In this document: positions 13,001-24,399 of the stretch, piece by piece
Numbering within the stretch: position 1 is the stretch's first letter
How the letters are laid out: each line of letters starts with the position of its first letter
Assembly (NCBI GenBank): GCA_015657535.1
Contig: JADHZB010001491.1
Coordinates: forward strand, 1 to 64,000
Direction: 5' to 3'
Length of the DNA: 64,000 nt
Source of the DNA: Nephromyces sp. MM_2019
Taxonomy: Eukaryota; Apicomplexa; Aconoidasida; Nephromycida
Made by a program: the position numbers and the translations under genes
The notes under the pieces: model-generated
Told to the model about the DNA's origin: nothing
Databases searched by the model: none
What the model saw: only the letters and a program-made list of their open reading frames with translations

Positions 13001-15651
13001 AGTTACCTGCTATTGAAAGGCTTTCAAATGCTCTGACGTTCAACTTCTCATTGCACACACGGGGAACTCTCAAAAGCCTCCTCCCCAGAGAAACCACTGC
13101 TCTAGCAAAAGCAACTGCTCCAATATCACTAATTCGATTACCTAACGAAGAAACAGTCGAAGAGAAAGAAAAAGATGATGAAGATGAAGAAGATGAAGAA
13201 GATGAAGAAGATGATGAAGATGAAGAAGATGAAGAAGATGATGAAGATGATGATGAAGATGAAGAAGATGATGAAGATGAAGATGATGAAAAAGATGAAG
13301 ACGATGAAGAAGATGAAAAAGATGAAGAAGATGAAGAGGATGAAAAAAAAAAAGATAATGAAGAAGATGAAGAAGATGATGAAGATGAAGAAGATGATGA
13401 AGATGAAGAAGATGAAAAAGATGAAGACGATGAAGAGGATGAAAAAAAAAAAGATGATGAAGAAGATGAAGAAGATGAAGATGATGAAGAAGAAGATGAA
13501 GAAGATGAAGAAGATGAAGACGATGAAGAAGATGAAGAAGATGAAGAAGACGAAGAAGATGATGAAGATGAAGAAGATGATGAAGAAGAAGATGATGAAG
13601 AAGATGAAGATGAAGAAGATGATGATGATGATGATGATGAAGAAGATGAAGAAGATGAAGAAGATGAAGAAGATGAAGAAGATGAAGAAGATGAAGAAGA
13701 TGAAGAAGATGANNNNNNNNNNNNNNNNNNNNNNNNNNNNNNNNNNNNNNNNNNNNNNNNNNNNNNNNNNGATGAAGAAGATGAAGAAGATGAAGAAGAT
13801 GAAGAAGATGAAGAAGATGAAGAAGATGAAGAAGATGAAGAAGATGAAGAAGATGAAGAAGATGAAGACGATGAAGAAGATGAAGACGATGAAGAAGATG
13901 AAGATGAATTAGATTTCCGCATATGAGCAGGTAAAAAAAGCTACACACCACTGAAAAAAATAGAAAAATGAATTGAGCACAGAGCAAAAAACACAAGCAC
14001 CTTAGAGAAACTCTCAGCGAGTGTATCTACACCAAAAAGTAAGAAACTGGAGGAGGAAGTTTTGAAAGCTGAGAGCCTTGAAAGAGGGGATAAAACAAAG
14101 ACTGGTTGCTCCACACACGCAGCAAAAACCGCGTAAAAGCAACATTAGCTCGGTTCAAAGCAAAATTTTTCAAACTTAAGTTTTGAGCAGTTTACAAAGC
14201 TTCTTGCCGGGTGACCTCTGCAGATATTCATGCACACACACGACTATAACCCTATTACTTCAGAAACCCAGCATTTTGCAGTTAATGCATACCTACATCG
14301 AAGATCCAGGCGTCTCAGCGATTCCATACCCTCTGAGTTTATGAGATTTGAGAGGTGGAGAATTCCTTCATCTCCCAAGTTGTTGCCTGGAAAAAAGCAA
14401 AATTCAAGAAAAAAATGAAGAGAGCCTGTGTATACACATCAATGAAGCAGATGCATACACACACACACACACTGATGCATCATAATTACAGCCAAATAAA
14501 GCAGTAAAGAAGGCAGAGTATTCCACAGAAAACACAGAGCATCAAGAAGAAAAAAGAAAATCAAATTTGCAGCCACAGATGAATAGTAAGCGAGTCCGCG
14601 TGTGGTGGGTGTGCGTGTGTGTGCACCTGTTTATTGGTAACCCAAAGCTAAACGGACAATCTTTAAACGCAGAAAGGCTTGAAAAGGAGCATGAACAAGG
14701 TAAATTCACAAACATGGGAAAACGTATACTCTCACGATTAGAAGAGAAGAAAAACGCTGCGAAGTGAAAGTAAAGAGAATACTAGAAGAGAAAGAAGGAA
14801 GAGTAAATTCGCACACACAGAGAAAGAAGGAAGAAAAACTCGCACGCAAAAAAGAACATTCGTACGCCTCAAAAGTCCAAAAGAAGCTCGCACACATCAA
14901 AATCCAAAAAGCCACATAAAAATCCTTGATAATCAGCAAGAAAAAATTTGAAGATTAGAAGGCTTATGTGATGTTTCCAAATAAAAAAAAAGATGATTTA
15001 TCAGCACATACTCCCATTGAAGGATAAAAAAAAAAAAAAAGAGAATTTTAAAGCAAAAGCAATGGAAGTGTAACGTTAGCGTAGGCATAAAGCACGCACT
15101 CTAGACAAAAAAAAACTTCAAAAGAATACAAGAAATTGGTCTTAAAACGCATCTTCAAGCATTTATATGAGTGTATATACAGCGGAAACCATGAAACACT
15201 ACACATAATAAATTGCACCAAAAAGGCACTAAAAGGCAACCTTTTCATTAAAAATATGAGCATACTTAGCGGAAAAAGAAAAGAAAGAAAAGAGAAGAGC
15301 AAAAACATCAAAAACCCACACACAGCAGAATTAAAACAAATGATTACACCTACCTACGCATTTGAGTGCAAAAAAAAGTCAAAGATTACAAATACACACA
15401 CAAAGCACCTTTTTCAAAGGCACTTCTCGATCGCATCCGAATAATACTGTGGAGCATTACACAACGCACACACACTAGCAAAAGCCACGAAAATGCACAC
15501 CCTCAATTCCCGGAAATCACACAAAGTATACCAGGGAGTTGCAACTCTCTTAGCTGATTCATCACAAGAGCTTTCCCAGGAGGAAACTCCAAAAGATTAA
15601 GGCTGCAAGCCTCGTATATATCTTCGGCTAATGAAGCATTTATACGGCAAT
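10038..15651 (-). CDS. Leucine-rich-repeat protein, RNase-inhibitor-type repeats (9 exons, 5' end missing)
   Basis: Proposed exons in transcription order (complement) are 15651-15532, 14386-14297, 13141-13007, 12677-12579, 12183-12088, 11946-11881, 11248-11215, 10643-10483 and 10105-10038 (TAA). They total about 289 residues and all phases agree. The first six exons start and end in phase 1, and successive joins rebuild the repeat consensus: 'LRELQLPGNNLGDEGILHL', 'LRRLDLRCNRISDIGAVAFA' and 'ESLSIAGNNLGAEGVLALL'. This L..L.L..N.(L/I).D.G...L pattern is the ribonuclease-inhibitor-like LRR, a curved protein-binding scaffold. The last three exons are less regular and form a C-terminal cap. No signal peptide or membrane segment is visible, but the first exon was not located between 15.65 and 16.13 kb. 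The partner and process are unknown. The intron between exons 2 and 3 contains the giant GAAGAT repeat and an assembly gap. Confidence 0.68.
12419..12545. repeat. CAGATA/CACACA minisatellite in an LRR-gene intron
   Basis: Units of the type 'CAGATACACACACA' and 'GATAAACAAAC.CAGATA' repeat several times. The block lies in the intron between the exons at 12677-12579 and 12183-12088. A pure (GT)n tract on the plus strand sits in the same intron at about 12,282-12,308. Confidence 0.75.
12730..12925. repeat. CA-rich microsatellite block
   Basis: A perfect (CA)n run near 12,729-12,744 is followed by degenerate CACAC/CATACCACA units up to about 12,925. The block lies in the intron between the LRR exons at 13141-13007 and 12677-12579. 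The sense strand therefore reads GT-rich. Confidence 0.75.
13157..13910. repeat. Giant GAAGAT hexamer repeat with assembly gap; intronic pyrimidine tract on the minus strand
   Basis: About 750 bases of GATGAA/GAAGAT units run through this block, interrupted by short A runs and by 58 Ns (13,713-13,770), so its true length is unknown. On the plus strand it reads as an aspartate/glutamate-rich frame and on the minus strand as poly-serine or Leu-His. Both readings are expected for any hexamer without stop codons. The minus strand is TTCATC-type pyrimidine-rich sequence. It ends 16 bases before the acceptor (TTCGTTAG) of the LRR exon at 13141-13007, so I read the block as intron. Occasional GAC variants and AAAAAA interruptions show it is not freshly expanded throughout. 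Confidence 0.8.
13713..13770. other. Assembly gap (58 N) inside the GAAGAT repeat
   Basis: A run of Ns is flanked on both sides by perfect GAAGAT units. This indicates a tandem array too long or too uniform to be assembled. Confidence 0.99.
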
Positions 15652-16127
15652 CTGCAGGTTAAGACATGTGAAAGAAGCTTTGCTTTGTTATCTTCATATA
15701 GCATTAAGTTGAGCAGAGGGAGAGAGAGCGATATATAGTTTGAACGAACTGGCTGGGGTAGTTAGAGACATGCGTGTGTGTTCGTGTCTCCGTTTGTGTG
15801 TGTGTCTCTCTCTCTCTCTCTGTGTGTGTGTTCTTTGTTCCATTAAGTGCTTTATACTAAAGTTTAGACAAATTCTTTCAAAAAATTTAGACACACAGGA
15901 AAGAGAGAATCATCACACACACCATCTCTGCTTCACCACACACACTACCTCCGCTTCACGACGCACACCAGCTCTTTTCACCCTGATCAAAAACTCATTT
16001 GATAGCAAATAAGACGCAGATACTTCAACACACACACACACTCCGTGAAAGGGAGTAAAACACTCTCTTCTTCAGGGCATACCAGCAAAGTATATGATGG
16101 GAATTTGATTGTATAAAAGGCTCCTCA

Positions 16128-18183
16128 TTATGTGTAAAACCGATTGCTCCAAGAAGGTACAACCTGCATGTTACGCACAGCAAAAGAAGCAACTTCTGGA
16201 ACTGATGATTCGCAAAGGAAGAAGGAGCTTGAGGGTGAAGAAACTGGGAAGAGGCGAGAATTATGCAGAAAATCGGCCGAGAAAAGAATAAACACACCAG
16301 ATTTTCGGGGAATTACTGTGTAGAGGGAGGAGAAACTAGGTTTTAGCTCTATCGCACACAAGAGAATCAGCTATGACTCTACCGTCGACACCGCTAAAAT
16401 CGCTTCAAATTGACGTTTAAACAATGAAGTTTCTTCCTTAAAAAACAGCGCAAAATACACTGATTTTATAACAAGCTCTTCAGTTATCTTCGTATAGAAG
16501 AAATGAGTTAGAAAAAGAGGCTGCATGAACAAGAAAACTGAGAAAAAAATGAGTGATGATTCTTGGGACGATAAGCAAGCAGTGCATAGACTAAATGTGT
16601 ATTTGTGTGTGTGTAACGATTCTATGAGAGAATCTTAAAGAAGTTGCTCAAAAGCAAAGCGAGAAAAAAGTGCTAATTCAGCAAGAGAGAGATTCCCAAA
16701 GACGTACAGGCACACACAAAGAGAGACACACATAGAGAGAGACACGTAGAGACAAAGAGAGAATCACACAGAGAGAGAGAGAGATATATATATATATATA
16801 CACATAGAAAGAGGCACACATAGAGAGAGTCACACAGAGATACACAGAGAATCACACAGAGAGAGAGAGAGACACACACACGGAGACACAGATAAAAACG
16901 GACATACACACATAACATGCGTTTTTGCATTTTTGCTTCAATGCAGAGCACGTTGTGTGCAGCATCTCATTACTCTTCATACAAGGCAAAGCTAAAACTT
17001 ACCTTCAAACTCAAATCTTTGAAGCAAACCTTTTGCCGGTAGATTGTCACTGACTAGGAAGGCTAATTCTTTATCAAGAATGGCATTTTTGAAGCGCAGT
17101 GTACGTACACTGCCAGAATAAGATACCCAGCAAAGTACGAAAATGATTAAATCTCCAGCCTGAAAGAATAGCATGGTAGTGGACTTACTGTGTCTGTGTG
17201 TATGCTTTTACAAGCCCAAAGTATGAACTCGTCAAGATGAAAGGAGTTCTGTGAAACAGTCTGTAAAAGCATATTAATGCTCACACTATACCGTTATGTG
17301 TACTTGCAAAGAGGCAGTTATATGTGTGCTCAGGGCTGTGTGTTGCAAGCTGCGTGTTCCATGTCGCGTGCGTATAAACCAGTTGCAGCCAGCAGCGTGA
17401 AGCTCAAAAAACGATGTTTTTTGCCCATTTGATCAGCGAGAAAAGCAATGTATTCACAACACACAGCTAGATTACCACATAGTAAGCGAATGCTCTACGT
17501 TTTCTGTGTATCATTCGCTGTGTGTGCATTTGCGGGTGTGGGTGTACCCCATCAAAGCACGGATATATGCAAATTTCAAAGCTCAGAGGGGGTAGTGGAG
17601 AAAGCTTGCTTTCAAATGTCTGTACAAGAGTAGAATGACGTATAAAACAACACACACAGAAGAGCTGACACCCACTTCAATATATAACATAGAAATCTAA
17701 ACAAAATAGACAAAAAAGGCTTAAAATAACAATGAAGCATCATTATTAGCAAAAACACACACAAACACAAAAACAAACAGGTAAATACACACAAAACAGC
17801 ACACACACACACAGCAGCACGCACATACAAATGTATACAAAAACGCAAAACAGCTAATAAATTAATACACACAGCACACGCTGCAGCACTCTGTATAACC
17901 TGCCAATCTTTCCGGCCAAGAAACATCAAATTGATTGAACTTCTTCCACTTTGAAGCACATCTACGACAGACAGTAACCTGCTTCTACAGCTCAGTAAAG
18001 GCTGCCACAAGTTGGTGTGATTAGCTGCAAAGAAAGCAGAAGTAGCAAAAACACCTGCTTGAAAGTATGAAAAACCTCAAAACTGTCAATAAGCTTGAAA
18101 GTAGCCTTTTCCACTGTTTCTGGATGAAAAAGCTCCAAAAATGAGCAAAAGAATAGTTTTCAGTGTGCAAAAACACATAATAT

Positions 18184-18220
<37 letters not shown>

Positions 18221-21200
18221 CAGGTAGAAAAAAACTTATTATCTCATCTTCATCATCTCCTTCGTCTCTTATCTTAATCATCTTCACCTCTCATTTTCAT
18301 CAGCTTCTTCAAAAAACCCTTCATCTGTTGTGCTCCTCATCTCCTACAAGCTCTTCACAAATCGTGTCTCATGCAGCTCATCGAAGATACACGCCACACA
18401 CACTGCCTCTCCGGAGTACCATAAACCAACTCACACCAGAGAAGCGACAGAAAACCCCCCAAAATGGAGAAATCTTAGCATCCTATCACGCACACAGCGA
18501 TACATCATCAATATGTATATGGAGCATTTTAGCATGTGCTTTTTGCAGTGTACGTACACATAAACTTTTTGAAGCCCTCATCTTCCAATGAGGATATCCA
18601 GCGAATGGTTTCATCGTCTTCGCCGTTAATAAAACTTGTAAAACTCTCGAGAGTATCAGAATCTCCATTTCCAGAGCTCTGATAAGAAAACAATAGCCAG
18701 TGTGCGTGGAACTGATGATATATAGTGTGTAGTAGTTTATTCTACCGAGAGATCACAGCAAAATCAACTACAGACAACCTCTTCCACAGCATGTAGTAAA
18801 AAGAACAAACATATCAAGATAGAGAGAATGCTAGCTATGAAGATGGATGAAGAGCAAGCTGTTGCCTCCAGCGGTGGGGAAAAAAGAAACATTATGGTGA
18901 TACACTGGGGTATGTGTGTGGATGTGTCCGGATGTGTGGTGTGTGTGTGGGTGTGTGTGTGGGTATGTGTGTGGGTATGTGTGTGGATGTGTCCGGATGT
19001 GTGGTGTGTGTATGGGTGTGTGGGTATGTGAATGTCTGGGTGTGTGTAAGTCTTTACTTCTGTGAGTATGTGTGTGAGTGAGCTAAAGTGCATCGAATTA
19101 CATACCTAATGCAAGAGTTGATATAAAAACATGAGTTTATTCAGTAATGAGAAACAAACAACCTCCTTACATCCAATTGATGTTGAAAAAGCCTCAGAAA
19201 ACCTCTTTTCTTTATATATTGGCTATGATGAGTTCGCGCACATACACACGCATTATGATGAGTTTGCACACACATGCACATTATATGCTACAAAGTATAC
19301 CACCTGCGAGTATTGCACACTCTGCCAAAAATTCCACATTTTGCAGATTAAAAGCTCAAACATACACACAACTTCTTCAAGCAGATCAGCCTCAGCTCCA
19401 AACGTGCAAGCAATGAGCTAGTAGCTTGATAGATTTACACATAAAAGTACTAAAAATATCTTGAAAAGTTAAGAATTCATAATAAAGGGTGTATATACAC
19501 GCATACGCACACAAGCAATATGTGCAGTAAACACACACACACTTACAATACACAAAATAGCGACACACACAAGCAATATGTAAAGCAAAGGCATACACAC
19601 ACACTATAGGTACCTTTAATAAAACTAGAGAACTCATTGAAGAACTCACTTTATCATAATCAGCGGGGACACGAGAAACAGGGCTTCTAATGACTGCGTG
19701 AAAATTGAAAACAATACACACACAAAGATCCTATATCAACAAGCAACACACACAAAGATTCTCCATCAATAAACAGCACACAAGCAAAATCGCCATCAAC
19801 AAAACAACACACACAGAGACCATCCATTAACAGCGAACACACAAAGAGATATCACTAAAACCAATTGAAACTCTTAAGCATCACCAAATTCACAAAAAAG
19901 TGGAAAAACCGCACACACACACACATATAAACACAAACACTAAACAGCATATATAGGGTAGTACAACACACAAGGGACAAATCGAAAGCAAAAAAAACAC
20001 TATGATAAAAGCAGATCAGCGTACGCTAACACACACGTCCAAAAAACAAACCTGAGCTATACGCAAGGAAAAAATCAAAAAATCATCGCTAAACTGCAAA
20101 TCAATGGTGTACATACACTCCCGCATCTCGAATAAGAGATTCGTATTCGCACAAAAACACATATATCCCCAAAAAAAAAGCTAAGCTTTATCATCATAAA
20201 CAATCATTTCTCTGGTATATATAAAAACTAGATTGGCATCATATGATATCATTTAAAGCGCATGTTATCACACAAGCACACACACATTTTAGCGAGAAAA
20301 AGCACTCGAAATGCGAATCTTCAAGCATAGACCACAAAATTCTGAAGATGCATGTCTCACTAGAAATTTGGCGCACACACGTATCCCTCCAAAATGCACA
20401 TATATGTATCTATATATCCCCTTCTCTATAAGTATTACCTGTGTGTTTATAAGTAACACTCCTCAGCATTGGAGGATGCAGAGAATCGTCTGTATAATAC
20501 TCACATTTCTTTCTCGCGACTTTTAGCTTTAATAGCTGAGGAAGGGGGAAGAACATTGAGGTGACACTACATTGCTATCCTGTGTTTAGGCAGGGTATAT
20601 TGAAGTGAAAGATGCACACATAGAGATTTAGAATTGCTCAAAAGGGCAGGTTGATATGCACACAGATTCGCACACAGTGATGTACACACAGATTCGCACA
20701 CACAAATTTGCACACAGATTCGCACACACATACACCAAAGAACGCTCAAATCTATATATGAAAACACATAACCTACAAGCCCACGACACACAAAAAAATA
20801 TCTAAAATAGATGCACACAAATTCACCTACTCACAAACACACAACAACAAAGTTGAAACCAATGCCGAGTTCAGGCAAAAAGCTATCCCATTAGTTTTTA
20901 GAGCTATGCAGTTGCAAGAAAATACACTTTGTGTGTGATGTTTATGTGTGTTCCTGTGTATTTTTATGTGCAATCTCCAACTAACGGCACACTAGCGGAT
21001 GAATCTCCCTCCTCTAACACACACACACACACACACACACTACATTCCAGTTGACTCAAATACACCCAAAACCCTCAAAAGACGCTAAAAAACGCAGAAT
21101 AAAACGAAAACATAATTTTCCTCATATTCACAGTTCATTCGATAAAATACACACTTACAAGTTGGGAAATGGATTTCCGTGTTAGCACAGATATTTTAGG

Positions 21201-22016
21201 TTCGATAAGCAAGTCTCGTATCACTGATTCAAGCAGTATTTCTGCATTTGAGAATTCCCTTACATATTCGCGTAAATTGCGAAGCTCTTCCTGCTCCAAA
21301 AACCCGCAACAAATTGCAAATTTCATCAAAAATCTGCCTCTATACAGTGTTTTACGGCAGCACACACACAAGGAGATGCACACCAAAATGTGCACACATA
21401 AGCACACACACATATGAATCCACATGCACCTATAAAAACCCAAAGATACAGGTAAACACACATATTTACATCTAAACACACCTACCAACAAACAAGGACC
21501 ATAAACAACCACATCCACACATAATACACCCACGCCCACATACAGGCCTTCACCAAACACTATCACGTAGAGCAAAACCTCTCACCATGCATGTATATAC
21601 CCCCCTCTTTTCCACCAAGAAGCATTACTTCCACACACACACACACACACACACCAAATAGCTCCTTGAACTGCTTCTTCTAGTGCATATATCCTTACCT
21701 CAAACTGCTTCTTAGATTTCTTATATTCGTACTCACTAAAATTGCATTTCCTCCGAAGATTTGCACACTTTTCTTTCAACGAATTCAATCTCTCATTCCC
21801 ATCTCCGTCGTAGCCTGGAAAGGAACTGCCTTCTCGCCTCAGTTGTGTGTTGGAAGAAGGCGATCGAGTAGCTTGGTGTGTGTTGCAGTGCCCATTAGCC
21901 AAAACCAGTGACCCGCTTGAAGCTGCTGATTTGCTTGTAATGAAGGGAGGTCTTGGGGATCTACCAGTACGATGTGTGTAATGGGGTTCCACCATTATGC
22001 TGGAATGATTGATATC
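16128..22016 (-). CDS. Coiled-coil protein with a FIP200/ATG11 claw-like C-terminal domain (8 exons, 5' partial)
   Basis: Proposed exons in transcription order (complement) are 22016-21699, 21290-21159, 20535-20505, 19693-19650 (or to 19614), 18678-18558, 18024-17900, 17159-17003 and 16315-16128 (TAA). All phases agree and most donors are GTAAGT/GTGAGT-like. The first two exons are rich in K, E, R and L with heptad-like spacing (NERLNSLKEKCANLRRKC, EELRNLREYVREF), suggesting coiled coil. The C-terminal part has 'DWQAGDLIIFVL', 'LAFLVSDNLPAKGL' and 'FAVRNMQVVPSW'. These match in order and spacing the claw of human FIP200 ('FQIGDLVLIIL', 'LYFLHSESLPALDL', 'FYRVKAVSW'). That claw, shared with fungal and plant ATG11, binds cargo receptors and scaffolds the ATG1/ULK kinase in autophagy. 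The claw call is inference from short motifs and the function is unproven. No ATG start was found; more exons probably lie beyond 22.0 kb. Confidence 0.5.
16690..16890. repeat. CACA/GAGA mixed microsatellite
   Basis: Alternating CACACA, GAGAGAGA and TATATATA runs with a loose 'ACACAGAGAGA' unit fill this block. It lies in the last intron of the claw-like gene, between the exons at 17159-17003 and 16315-16128. Confidence 0.75.
18187..18218 (+). repeat. Perfect (GT)n microsatellite
   Basis: About 16 GT dinucleotides lie on the plus strand, inside a minus-strand intron of the claw-like gene. It is one of the exceptions to the usual GT-on-sense orientation. Confidence 0.9.
18905..19060 (+). repeat. 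GT-rich minisatellite with GTGTCCGGAT units
   Basis: The segment 'GTGGATGTGTCCGGATGTGT' occurs twice (around 18,917 and 18,982), embedded in GTGTGGGTATGT units. It is intronic in the claw-like gene model. Confidence 0.75.
19722..19860. repeat. Imperfect ~35-bp tandem repeat
   Basis: Four diverged copies follow the pattern ACACACAAAGA..(C/T)..(C)ATCAA..AACA. The copies centre near 19,725, 19,760, 19,795 and 19,825. The block lies in the intron upstream of the small exon at 19693-19650. Confidence 0.55.
20645..20740. repeat. CACACAGATTCG tandem repeat
   Basis: CACAGATTCGCACACA occurs at least three times with small variants (ATTTGC for ATTCGC). The block is intronic between the exons at 21290-21159 and 20535-20505. 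Confidence 0.6.
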
Positions 22017-22382
22017 CTGAAACAATGGATGCACACACACACGGGAAGACAAGCATTAGGGGAAGAGAGTTGAGAAGACAACGACATATTGGGGGGAAGA
22101 CTAAAGCGAAGCGAGACACGTAGAAGCGTAAAGCGGTGCATTAAAGAGCATGTGAATGACTCTAAGGAATTAAATTTATCTCATATGGTGCAAGTTGTGG
22201 GGTAAAAATAACGCACACACACACACCCCGGCAAAAAAGCAAAGCCAGGATTATGGGAGGATCAAATGCTGTCATCTATTTATATGTGCAAAAATCACAC
22301 ACGTAAGAGAAAGAGGCACACTTGACCACACACATGCTCTTCATTCACGCAAATAGATCTTCTTCATACAGATCTCTTAACC

Positions 22383-22475
22383 TACAAACCCACTTCACCC
22401 ACACACATCTGAGATTCACTCACGCATACAAATTCTCTTCACCCGCAAACCCACTTCACCCACACACATATCTTC
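22383..22475. repeat. Direct repeat around CAAACCCACTTCACCC
   Basis: A block reading '(A/G)CAAACCCACTTCACCCAC' followed by ACACAT occurs at about 22,385 and again at about 22,446. The unit spans about 62 bases. Confidence 0.65.
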
Positions 22476-23235
22476 TCCATTCGCACACGCACACACTTCA
22501 TCAGATTAAGTGCATTGCGTAAAGCCTACGCTTCAAACAAATATTAAAAACTAAGAGCTTGCGTGTCTGATCATCATCCAGTGTGTGTTAACTAAAGAAG
22601 ATGCAATAAGCCATCAAGCAAACGCATTAGACGTAAGGAATAAGTAACCTCGCAGCTTCTTTATCTCATATTATCATAGTAATGAATGCTGCTCCCAATG
22701 GTATCTTCAAGGCGAATAAAAGTGTATGTAGCACTTCAGTATATATGGAGCTGAAGGACTGAGAAATTCGGCACACACACACACAGGTGAAGGCTATATA
22801 CTACATAAAGTAACACCCCACGGAGGCTAGAAGAGTTTTCACTTTTGTCAATATTAAATGGCAGCTTTAAAGCTGCTTGTATCAACGAAAGAAACACACA
22901 CACTGGAATAGAAAAGCACGCACAGCAACATGATATCCCGGAAGTAAGACGGCGAACTCAAGCATCTCTTCGATGAAAGAATACTAAATCGTATCAAAAC
23001 GGATGGAACTCATCAATAAATAGCTGCTGAAATATCATTAAAGTTGATTAGCCAAAAATTTACTGAAACTCAGATTCTTTGGAGTTTGAGAAAAAAACAA
23101 CAAATTCTATTCAATTTTAACAAAAACCTACAAATTTTCCACAATTTTCACAAAAGTTCTACACCCTCTTCCCACTCTCAATACCTTTGAAAAATCATTG
23201 CCAAATGCATACATTTTTACCCCAAAAAAACAAAC

Positions 23236-23349
23236 TTTTCCGAAATAAAAGCTGTTTTGCAAGTCTCCAAGCCTGCCGTAAGCTGAAGCAGGGAGGACAT
23301 CAACTTCCTGTTGCTAGCTTTCAGCGAGGATGAAATTGCTGAAGAATTC
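23236..23349 (-). CDS. Candidate upstream exon of the claw-like gene
   Basis: Read on the minus strand, an acceptor (AACTAG) is followed by 114 nt of open frame ending at a GTTTGT donor. The translation contains 'SSSLKASNRKLMSSLLQLTA', which looks like real helical protein and not like the F/K/N-rich readings of intron sequence here. It enters with 1 nt and leaves in phase 2. Another exon would therefore be needed before the exon at 22016, and I could not place one. It may belong to the claw-like gene or to a separate one. Confidence 0.3.
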
Positions 23350-24189
23350 CTAGTTTTTCGGCTTATTTTCCAGCAGAAAAAAATAAAACTAATTCCTCCA
23401 AGATTGATAAAGAAAACATCAAAAAGTGTTAAAAACAACTAATTTCCTGACGGGTAAGCTAATGGCAACACTTTGTGCTTTGAGGAGAAAACCTCACGCG
23501 TAGCTGCCCATGGGAGCTTCATCAAGAAGCACACCATCTTGATGCTTTGGCTGAGGAAAAAAGCAGCGACTAACATACACATAGTGTAAGCTGCGCACTA
23601 TGTACTATCAAGCTGACTGATGTTCTGTCATTAACACACACACAGGCATTAAACTACATACTTCCACCCTCTATAGAAGAAAATTTTATTGGATTCACTC
23701 TGCAGATGAAAAGAGAGAAAAGAGCTTCTTCATACTCCCAAGAAGGGCTTCTCTTATTTCAGCAATAGGGGAACCAAAGTTAGGCTCCTATTGTTCCACG
23801 GAAATTGGAATTTTCCACAATTTTCTCAGCAAATTCCATCATCCTCATAAAAACTTAGTTGGGTGCGTGTGTGCGCCTTCATTTTCGGAAACTATTTGCT
23901 AAGCGTATCCCCCGTTTTTAGCCAAAAAGCTCGCATTTTTGCGTTGATTTTGAGCCTTCACACTACGCTGATTTTTTTTCTTGTTCTGATAAAGATGAGG
24001 GGATTTTGCTACTCCACAGCAAGTTCCGTTGACCTCCGTGTGTTTTTTGCTATCAGCAAATTCTGTTTGGCTTCACCCTCGTTTACAGAGAGAGGGGGTG
24101 GCTGGTGATCTCACCTCATTTAGGTGCATCTGGGTGCGCCCTTTTCGAGGTTTGTTGGGGAGGGCATGACGCGAACAGCGAGAGGTAGG

Positions 24190-24310
24190 GGTGGTGGGAG
24201 TGAGTGGGTGGGTGGGTGGGTGATGGGAGCGAGTGAACGGGTGAGTGGCGGTGGGAGCGAGAGAGTTGGTGGGTGGTGGTAGGAGTCAGCGTGTGGTGGG
24301 AGCGGGTGAG
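24190..24310 (+). repeat. GGTG/GGGA G-rich repeat
   Basis: Tandem GGTGGGTGGGTG and GTGGGAGCGAGTGA units make this the most G-rich stretch of the window on one strand. Runs of three G at short spacing could form G-quadruplexes. No coding role is apparent. Confidence 0.65.
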
Positions 24311-24334
24311 AGGTAGATATGGCCTTCGTAGTAC

Positions 24335-24388
24335 GTATTCCACCAAAATATTCTACTATATCGTCAAATGCTCCGGTGAGATGATATC
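24335..24388 (-). CDS. Candidate short exon (YHLTGAFDDIVEYFGGI)
   Basis: A 54-nt phase-1 to phase-1 frame lies between an AG acceptor (ACGAAG) and a GTACTA donor on the minus strand. It is the only open frame of the three. It could be a 5' exon of the claw-like gene, which lies downstream on the same strand, but no linking exon was identified. Confidence 0.2.
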
Positions 24389-24399
24389 CTTCGTACACG

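Noticed and set aside
12957..13922. Minus-strand poly-serine 321-codon frame
   Set aside because: Only its last part (13141-13007) is coding, as an LRR exon. The serine run is the intronic TTCATC tract.
13051..13926. Plus-strand acidic (Asp/Glu) 291-codon frame
   Set aside because: It is a translation of the GAAGAT hexamer array, which lacks stops in several frames. LRR exons on the opposite strand join across it in phase.
16083..16128. ATG overlapping the claw-gene stop codon (TAATG) as the LRR gene's first exon
   Set aside because: A 46-nt phase-1 exon is possible, but overlapping stop/start codons between two eukaryotic genes are improbable and there is no leader. The LRR 5' end is left open.
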